Below are positions 13,375 through 17,783 of a stretch of 17,783 nucleotides of DNA, piece by piece (position 1 is the first letter of the stretch; each line of letters starts with the position of its first letter). This DNA is from Candidatus Desantisiibacteriota bacterium. Lineage in GTDB: Bacteria; UBA9089; CG2-30-40-21. Location: assembly GCA_016208205.1 (NCBI GenBank), contig JACQYP010000090.1:1-17783 (forward strand), read 5' to 3'. The position numbers and the translations under genes were made by a program. Under the pieces are notes generated by a model. It had not been told where the DNA came from. It was given only the letters and a program-made list of their open reading frames with translations, and made no database searches.

Positions 13375-13499
13375 ACCTGTGCAATCGAGATTTTTTACCA
13401 CAAAGAACGCAAAGGAGGCACAAAGTTTTCAAAGGTTTTCTTTGTGTCCTTTGTGAATTTTTTGCGACCCTTGTGGTAAAATTATACAGTTGCACAGGT
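13375..13499. repeat. 125-bp CACAAAG-family long hairpin between rplP and rpmC
   Basis: The terminal arms ACCTGTGCAA (13375-13384) and TTGCACAGGT (13490-13499) are perfect complements. An inner pair TTTTACCACAA (13393-13403) and TTGTGGTAAAA (13471-13481) is also perfect. Further in, AAAGGAGGCACAAAG faces CTTTGTGTCCTTTG. The whole segment can fold into one long stem with few interruptions. No gene is inside. It shares the CACAAAG theme with 121-342 and 7782-7918. Confidence 0.8.
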
Positions 13500-13522
13500 A
13501 AATGCGTTTTAATGCAACCAAT

Positions 13523-13945
13523 TTACACCACAATTTCCTCTCCACGAACCACAAACTTTGTCTTCAATGGCAATTTATGACTCATACGCCTCATAGCCTC
13601 TTTAGCCACTTCTACGGTAACACCAGATAGCTCAAACATCATCCTTCCGGGCTTAACCACAGCCACCCAGCCACATGGTGCCCCTTTACCCTTACCCATA
13701 CGAGTTTCAGCAGGTTTAGATGTAATAGGCTTATCAGGGAATATCCTGATCCAGACCTTTCCACCTCGTTTTACATATCTGGTCATAGCAATTCTTGCTG
13801 CTTCAATCTGCCTATCAGTTATCCATTTTGGCTCTAATGCCTGAAGACCATATTCACCAAAACTCATATAACATCCGGTATCTGCCATGCCTTTCATTCT
13901 TCCCTTGTGTTGTTTTCTATATTTAACCCTTTTTGGCATTAACAT
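13523..13945 (-). CDS. rplP: 50S ribosomal protein L16
   Basis: L16 lies near the A-site and helps position aminoacyl-tRNA at the peptidyl-transferase centre. The 140-residue product has [16 protein letters not shown] at the start, [21 protein letters not shown] in the middle, and [20 protein letters not shown], all diagnostic. I chose ATG 13943-13945 because GGAGG lies 9 nt upstream inside the end of rpsC, although the usual MPKRVKYR start is two codons on. The start is 1 nt from the rpsC stop, so coupling is likely. Confidence 0.97.
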   Translation of the reverse strand: MLMPKRVKYRKQHKGRMKGMADTGCYMSFGEYGLQALEPKWITDRQIEAARIAMTRYVKRGGKVWIRIFPDKPITSKPAETRMGKGKGAPCGWVAVVKPGRMMFELSGVTVEVAKEAMRRMSHKLPLKTKFVVRGEEIVV

Positions 13946-13946
13946 A

Positions 13947-14594
13947 CTACTTTTCCTCCGGCTCTGTTCTATTTATAATTTCTCCCTTAAATATCCACAC
14001 CTTTACACCAATCTTTCCAAAGGTTGTATTTGCTTCGAAGGTTCCATAATCTATATCAGCCCTGATTGTCTGTAAAGGAACCCTTCCCTCCCGATACCAT
14101 TCGGTTCGAGCTATTTCTGCCCCACCAAGCCGTCCGGCACACATTATCTTTACCCCAAGGGCACCATTCCGTAAGGCTGTAGTTACAGCCTGTTTCATTG
14201 CTCTACGAAAAGAAACCCTTTTAACAAGCTGCCCTGCAATATTCTCTGCTACAAGCTGAGCATTGGTTTCTACATCTTTTACCTCATGAATATCTATAAG
14301 CAATTGTGCCTTAGTCATAGGCTGAACTATCTTGCGTAACTTATCTATCTCCTGTCCCCCACGACCAATAATTATTCCGGGTCTTGATGTATGAATATTT
14401 ACTCGCATCTTCTGACCAAAACGATCAATTAATATTTTGGCAATCCCGGCTTGCTGTAACTTATTTTTAATAAACCTGCTAATCTTTATATCCTCGATAA
14501 TATCCTTAGCATATGTTTTGTCATTAAACCATCTGGATTCCCAATCATAAAGATAGTTTACCCGAAACCCAATTGGATGCGTCTTTTGTCCCAT
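13947..14594 (-). CDS. rpsC: 30S ribosomal protein S3
   Basis: S3 forms part of the mRNA entry site and unwinds mRNA together with S4 and S5. The 215-residue product starts [20 protein letters not shown]. The KH domain is clear, with [10 protein letters not shown] as its GXXG loop. The C-terminal domain has [24 protein letters not shown] 14592-14594 is chosen, with AAGGGG 6 nt upstream. The 13 extra codons before it have no family match. It normally follows rplV directly, but here about 760 nt with three small membrane-protein genes intervene. Confidence 0.97.
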   Translation of the reverse strand: MGQKTHPIGFRVNYLYDWESRWFNDKTYAKDIIEDIKISRFIKNKLQQAGIAKILIDRFGQKMRVNIHTSRPGIIIGRGGQEIDKLRKIVQPMTKAQLLIDIHEVKDVETNAQLVAENIAGQLVKRVSFRRAMKQAVTTALRNGALGVKIMCAGRLGGAEIARTEWYREGRVPLQTIRADIDYGTFEANTTFGKIGVKVWIFKGEIINRTEPEEK

Positions 14595-14636
14595 TTCATA
14601 CCCCTTGTCTCTAAGTGTAAGCTTTTCAGGCAATCA

Positions 14637-14686
14637 TTCACAGTTTTTCTGCTAACAGTGAACCGATAACTGTCCACTGTAAACGG
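14637..14686. repeat. GTAAACCGTGAACAGT-type repeat before rpsC
   Basis: TTCACAGTTTTTCTGCTAAC and AACAGTGAACCGATAACTG are followed by CCACTGTAAACGGTT, related to the repeat at 8988-9052. On the minus strand the repeat starts at the TAA stop of the 70-codon gene (14687-14689). Confidence 0.6.
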
Positions 14687-14899
14687 TTAAGCAGCAATCA
14701 TCCCTGTACCGATGTCTATAACCTGATTTATCATCCAAACAAACAAAATAATCAATACCACCAATACCCCAATCTTCAGAAAAAAGTTTACCTGATCCCT
14801 TCTTGTTTTACTTCGTTTATACTCTCGATAATATCCAACAGTCTCATATACGGTAAAAATCATAACCAAAAGCATTAATAATACATAAAGCCATTGCAT
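14687..14899 (-). CDS. Small two-helix membrane protein, uncharacterised
   Basis: The 70-residue product has two hydrophobic segments, about 3-22 (WLYVLLMLLVMIFTVYETVG) and 42-61 (KIGVLVVLIILFVWMINQVI). They are joined by a strongly basic loop (YKRSKTRRDQ), which would place the loop in the cytoplasm. A near-perfect ribosome binding site (AAGGAGGT) lies about 9 nt before ATG 14897-14899, so I regard it as a real gene. It is not SecE: the conserved SecE cytoplasmic helix is missing. It lies in the rplV-rpsC gap with two other tiny membrane-protein genes. The function is unknown. Confidence 0.7.
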   Translation of the reverse strand: MQWLYVLLMLLVMIFTVYETVGYYREYKRSKTRRDQVNFFLKIGVLVVLIILFVWMINQVIDIGTGMIAA

Positions 14900-14934
14900 A
14901 TCCTTCTACCTCCTTAAACACTTACAAATAAACA

Positions 14935-15057
14935 TTATCTTTGTCCTTCAACAGGCATTTGTTTGCGTTTCTTATGTTCTATATAGTAGACATAAATAGC
15001 AAAACCAATAGCCATTAAAGCCCCACCAATAGTTACCATTATAAGATTGTACCACAT
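14935..15057 (-). CDS. 40-residue single-pass membrane protein, uncharacterised
   Basis: ATG 15055-15057 opens a 40-codon frame ending at TAA 14935-14937. The product starts MWYNLIMVTIGGALMAIGFA, continues through IYVYYIEHKKRKQ and ends PVEGQR. It has one transmembrane helix (about 4-26) followed by a basic cytoplasmic tail. AGAGGT ends 9 nt before the ATG, supporting translation. It starts 3 nt after the stop of the frameshifted gene upstream, and the 70-codon gene follows after 35 nt, so the three look co-transcribed with the ribosomal genes. I do not recognise a named family. Confidence 0.6.
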   Translation of the reverse strand: MWYNLIMVTIGGALMAIGFAIYVYYIEHKKRKQMPVEGQR

Positions 15058-15060
15058 TAT

Positions 15061-15247
15061 TCATTGACCTCTTTCTTTATCTATCCAAAAAGCGATAATG
15101 ACCAAAATACATGTTACAAAAAGACCTACAATGATAAATATAAGGATTAACCATTTCTTTTGAAATAATAGAACCTATTACGAAACCACCAAAAGTTAAT
15201 TTAGCAATATCATAAAAGAACTTAGAAAGATTTGTATATCTTCCCAC
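15061..15247 (-). pseudogene. Frameshifted small two-helix membrane-protein gene
   Basis: From GTG 15245-15247 (AAGGAG about 10 nt upstream) one frame reads GRYTNLSKFFYDIAKLTFGG, then FVIGSIISKE. It then loses its membrane character. The next frame continues exactly there with WLILIFIIVGLFVTCILVII, then AFWIDKERGQ and TGA 15061-15063. Removing one base near the AAAAGAAAT run (about 15155) joins them into a 61-residue protein with two membrane helices and basic ends, a coherent design. So the gene is broken by a one-base insertion, contains a sequencing error, or uses a programmed frameshift. The family is unnamed to me. Confidence 0.65.
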
Positions 15248-15273
15248 TCCAACTTAACTCCTTTATCTTTTAT

Positions 15274-15306
15274 CCGAGAGGTTTCCGCTCCTGAGGCATA
15301 GCTTGA
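15274..15306. repeat. Possible dispersed repeat (CCGAGAGGTTTCCGCTCC)
   Basis: A GC-richer island, CCGAGAGGTTTCCGCTCC followed by TGAGGCATAGCTTG, stands out from the AT-rich surroundings upstream of the frameshifted gene. Its composition and weak self-complementarity (CCGAGAGG facing CCTGAGG-like sequence) suggest another dispersed element. I see no second copy in this window, so this is tentative. Confidence 0.3.
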
Positions 15307-15358
15307 ACAGTTATTTATTTCCTTAACTATTTCTACTTACCTGCAATACTTACCAACC

Positions 15359-15691
15359 TCATCCTTCAACAACAATCGTAATATAGCTTGTCCTCTTTCT
15401 AAGCCTGTTTGCCCGTCCAAAACACCTTGGCAGCCATCGTTTCAGGGTAGTACCTGCATCTGCATGGATAGTCTTAATGTACAAATCTTCCTGAGCAAGG
15501 TTTACTTGTTTTTGTCTTGCATTAGCCACTGCTGCCATAAGCACCTTTTCTATCAACCGTGCCGCTTTTTTCGGCAAAAACTTCAATATATTAGAAGCAT
15601 TATTCACGCTCTTCCCACGGACTACATCCATCACCTGTCTTAACTTCCTTGAAGAAATCCTCAAGTATTTTGCTTTTGCCATTGCTTCCAT
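15359..15691 (-). CDS. rplV: 50S ribosomal protein L22
   Basis: L22 lines the nascent-peptide tunnel with an extended loop. The 110-residue product fits the family: AKAKYLRISSRKLRQVMDVV, then IEKVLMAAVANARQ. The tunnel loop and C-terminus include RWLPRCFGRANRLRKRTSYITIVVEG-type sequence. I prefer ATG 15689-15691, with AGGGG 9 nt upstream. A GTG two codons earlier and an ATG three codons later (MAKAKY) are alternatives. rpsS precedes directly, but rpsC is displaced by the inserted membrane-protein cassette. Confidence 0.96.
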   Translation of the reverse strand: MEAMAKAKYLRISSRKLRQVMDVVRGKSVNNASNILKFLPKKAARLIEKVLMAAVANARQKQVNLAQEDLYIKTIHADAGTTLKRWLPRCFGRANRLRKRTSYITIVVEG

Positions 15692-15704
15692 CTTCACTTA
15701 CCCC

Positions 15705-15740
15705 TATTCATTAATTAATAATTAATAATTAACAATTATT
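15705..15740. repeat. AT-rich palindromic repeat between rpsS and rplV
   Basis: TTCATTAATTAATAATTAATAATTAACAATTATTAATTATT is an imperfect palindrome made of AATTAATAATT phrases, like the exact copies at 3534-3576 and 5008-5050 but diverged. On the minus strand it follows the rpsS stop immediately. Confidence 0.6.
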
Positions 15741-15742
15741 AA

Positions 15743-16036
15743 TTATTTCTTTGCTGACTTTGCCGCCTTATCTGCCTTTGTCCCACTATGTCCCCTAAAG
15801 ATTCTTGTAGGAGAAAACTCACCCAATTTATGTCCAACCATGTTTTCTGTTACATATACAGGGATAAACTTCTTTCCATTATGGACAGCAAAGGTATAAC
15901 CAACGAACTCCGGTGGAATAGTTGACCTTCTTGCCCATGTTTTCACTACCTTCTTATCACCGGCACTATTCATGGTATCCACTTTTTTCAACAATTTTTC
16001 ATCAATATACGGTCCCTTTTTGATTGACCTGCCCAC
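15743..16036 (-). CDS. rpsS: 30S ribosomal protein S19
   Basis: S19 pairs with S13 in the 30S head near the A and P sites. The 97-residue product begins [15 protein letters not shown] after the start. It carries [28 protein letters not shown] sequence and ends [21 protein letters not shown] with a lysine-rich tail. The start is GTG 16034-16036, with AAGGGGG overlapping the rplB stop region just upstream. It is 12 nt after rplB, as usual. Confidence 0.97.
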   Translation of the reverse strand: MGRSIKKGPYIDEKLLKKVDTMNSAGDKKVVKTWARRSTIPPEFVGYTFAVHNGKKFIPVYVTENMVGHKLGEFSPTRIFRGHSGTKADKAAKSAKK

Positions 16037-16048
16037 AACTATTCCCCC

Positions 16049-16873
16049 TTATTTCCGTTTCTTAACAATCATTCCTGAAGTCCGTTTATTCCTTCTGGTT
16101 TTATATCCCTTAGACAATTGACCCCATGGTGAACATGGATGCCTGCCGCCGGATGTCCTTCCTTCTCCACCACCCATTGGATGATCTACCGGATTCATAA
16201 CCACACCACGAACATGCGGCTTTTTCCCCATCCATCTTTTACGACCTGCCTTGCCGATTTTAACATTTTCCCATTCTACATTCCCAACCTGACCAATGGT
16301 AGCCATACAATCAAGATGAACAAGCCTTATCTCTCCGGATGGCAGCTTTACTTGAGAATAATCACCATCCTTGGCTACTAATTGAGCCGAGTTGCCTGCC
16401 GACCTGGCCAATTGACCACCCTTTCCTTTTTTTAGCTCAATATTATGAATAGCCACTCCATCAGGAATAAACCGTATTGGAAGAGCATTACCCGGTTTTA
16501 TCTCTGCCTCTTCACCGGAAGAAATAACATTTCCAACCTTTAACCCAACAGGACATAAGATATATCTCTTTTCACCATCTGCATAGGTCAATAAGGCAAT
16601 ATTAGCTGAACGATTTGGATCATATTCAATAGATGTTACCTTAGCCGGAATATTCAATTTATCACGACGAAAGTCTATAATCCTGTATTTCCTCTTTACC
16701 CTTCCGCCACGAAATCTAAGGGTAGCCCTGCCTTGATTATTCCTTGCACCCGTAGAAGGCAATATTTCCATTAATGACTTTTCCGGAGACTTACCCTTAG
16801 TAATATCATCTGATACCAGAACACTCATTCCTCTTCTGGATGGTGTTGTTGGCTTAAATGTCTTTATTGCCAT
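16049..16873 (-). CDS. rplB: 50S ribosomal protein L2
   Basis: L2 is essential for subunit joining and peptidyl-transferase activity. The 274-residue product has the expected length. The N-terminus [19 protein letters not shown] and the [20 protein letters not shown] block are typical. The C-terminal region has [19 protein letters not shown] with the conserved His of the DHPMGGG motif, followed by HPCSPWG. ATG 16871-16873 is chosen, with GGAGG 6 nt upstream. Six upstream codons are open but unsupported. rplW precedes and rpsS follows. Confidence 0.98.
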   Translation of the reverse strand: MAIKTFKPTTPSRRGMSVLVSDDITKGKSPEKSLMEILPSTGARNNQGRATLRFRGGRVKRKYRIIDFRRDKLNIPAKVTSIEYDPNRSANIALLTYADGEKRYILCPVGLKVGNVISSGEEAEIKPGNALPIRFIPDGVAIHNIELKKGKGGQLARSAGNSAQLVAKDGDYSQVKLPSGEIRLVHLDCMATIGQVGNVEWENVKIGKAGRKRWMGKKPHVRGVVMNPVDHPMGGGEGRTSGGRHPCSPWGQLSKGYKTRRNKRTSGMIVKKRK

Positions 16874-16921
16874 TTCATTCCTCCGATACAAAAGAATAAT
16901 TATTCATTATTCATTCTACTC

Positions 16922-17227
16922 TTACATTCCCTCAAACACCGGGATCACCTGTCCCTTAGCTATGGTTATCATAGCCTTTTTCCAATCCGGTGTTTTTCCA
17001 ATCTGCTGTCTTACCCTTTTCTTCTTCCCTAATTGATTTAAGGTATTTACCTTTGTTACCTTAACCCCAAAAATCTCTTCTATGGCATGCTTTATCTGAA
17101 ACTTATTTACATCCTTTGCCACTTCAAATACATATGTATTACGAGTTAATAAATCATTTGCCTTTTCTGTAAATATCGGCCTTTTTATAATCTTATATGC
17201 AAAAAGTTCACCTGTATATTTAGACAT
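16922..17227 (-). CDS. rplW: 50S ribosomal protein L23
   Basis: L23 sits at the tunnel exit and is the main dock for trigger factor and SRP. The 101-residue product contains IIKRPIFTEKANDL near the N-terminus. It then has the conserved segment YVFEVAKDVNKFQIKHAIEEIFGVKVTKVNT as a strand-helix pattern, and a basic loop (GKKKRVRQQIGKTPDWKKA). ATG 17225-17227 overlaps the end of rplD by 8 nt, with GAGGTGATG upstream, so translation is likely coupled. Confidence 0.97.
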   Translation of the reverse strand: MSKYTGELFAYKIIKRPIFTEKANDLLTRNTYVFEVAKDVNKFQIKHAIEEIFGVKVTKVNTLNQLGKKKRVRQQIGKTPDWKKAMITIAKGQVIPVFEGM

Positions 17228-17783
17228 TAGCCATCACCTCATTACCATTACTCAATTCATCAAGGACATCCTTGGTTATAAGAATTGTAGGATGCTTTAA
17301 GACCTCATAAGCATATAAATTCTCAAACTTCAATGACCCTATCCCTGGAATATTTCTCATGGAAAGAATAACATTTTCATCCTTATTCCCCATAACAACC
17401 AAGGGTCTACTCAATTTCAAATTCTTAAATATCTGTGCCATCCTTGATGTTTTCGGGCTATCGAAGCTTAAAGAATCAACCACCCTCAAACTTCCTTCTC
17501 TTACCTTATCTGAAAGCACAGTATAAAGGGCTGCCCTTCGCACCCTGATTGGTATTTTAGCCTCAAACAGCCTTGGTTTGGGTGGGAATACCACACCGCC
17601 ACCCCTCCAGACCGGACTTCTATTGCTTCCTGACCGGGCATTACCGGTACCTTTTTGCTTAAAGGGTTTCTTGCCGCCGCCACTAACATCACCCCTTGTC
17701 TTAGCCTTCACTGTTCCCTGACGACAATTTAATAGATGAGCCTTTACTGCCTCATACACCACTGCCTTTGAACCCTTGTATTC
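17220..17783 (-). CDS. rplD: 50S ribosomal protein L4, 5'-truncated by the window edge
   Basis: L4 is an early assembly protein whose extended loop reaches the peptide tunnel. In some bacteria it autoregulates the S10 operon. The reading frame is open to the right edge. 187 residues are visible, so only the N-terminal few dozen are missing. Diagnostic parts are LLNCRQGTVKAKTRGDVSGG, then GGKKPFKQKGTGNARSGSNR, SPVWRGGGVVFPPKPR and the C-terminal PTILITKDVLDEL. An internal GTG near 17762 is not the true start, since conserved sequence continues upstream. rplC and rpsJ are expected just outside the window. Confidence 0.97.
   Translation of the reverse strand, partial: EYKGSKAVVYEAVKAHLLNCRQGTVKAKTRGDVSGGGKKPFKQKGTGNARSGSNRSPVWRGGGVVFPPKPRLFEAKIPIRVRRAALYTVLSDKVREGSLRVVDSLSFDSPKTSRMAQIFKNLKLSRPLVVMGNKDENVILSMRNIPGIGSLKFENLYAYEVLKHPTILITKDVLDELSNGNEVMANV

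Noticed and set aside
14687..14899. 70-residue membrane protein as SecE
   Set aside because: SecE has a conserved amphipathic cytoplasmic helix before its membrane segment. This protein has two membrane segments and a basic loop, and secE normally lies with nusG.

Overview
The window is almost entirely one long minus-strand gene cluster: the bacterial S10-spc-alpha ribosomal-protein super-operon. It is read from the right edge (5', inside rplD) to a rho-independent terminator near the left edge (350-386, after rplQ). The order is rplD-rplW-rplB-rpsS-rplV-rpsC-rplP-rpmC-rpsQ-rplN-rplX-rplE-rpsN-rpsH-rplF-rplR-rpsE-rpmD-rplO-secY-adk-map-infA-rpmJ-rpsM-rpsK-rpsD-rpoA-rplQ. All 29 of these genes look intact, except that rplD runs off the window. 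Together they supply subunits of both ribosomal halves, IF-1, the RNA polymerase alpha subunit, the SecY channel, adenylate kinase and methionine aminopeptidase.

The gene order, bacterial-type SecY and bacterial RpoA make this a bacterium. The DNA is AT-rich by eye, S14 is the short zinc-binding form, and S4, L36, L24 and Adk all keep Cys zinc sites. The RpoA start region (TYGKFIAEPF) and the heavy load of extragenic repeats remind me of uncultured Planctomycetota/Omnitrophota-like or similar candidate-phylum genomes. That placement is a weak inference.

Two things are unusual. First, the cluster is loosely packed. Many gaps hold a short imperfect palindrome or a run of short repeated phrases. 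At least seven families recur: GTCCTATAGGAC-type, AATTATCAATTAATAATT-type, GTAAACCGTGAACAGT-type, TAGACTGTAGGCT-type, TCAGNTATCAG-type, CACAAAGACAC-type long hairpins, and GTAG-headed REP-like hairpins. Several begin exactly at the stop codon of the gene upstream in transcription.

Second, two cassettes of non-ribosomal genes interrupt otherwise invariant gene pairs. Between rplV and rpsC (about 14637-15358) lie three tiny membrane-protein genes, one of them frameshifted. Between rpmC and rpsQ (about 12163-13035) lies a 65-codon gene followed, in the same frame after a single TAA, by a 224-codon gene for a helical protein with a C-terminal membrane segment. A truncated remnant of a four-helix-bundle (23S rRNA intervening-sequence type) gene sits inside a nested inverted repeat beyond the operon terminator. 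I see no rRNA, tRNA, CRISPR array or intact transposase gene.
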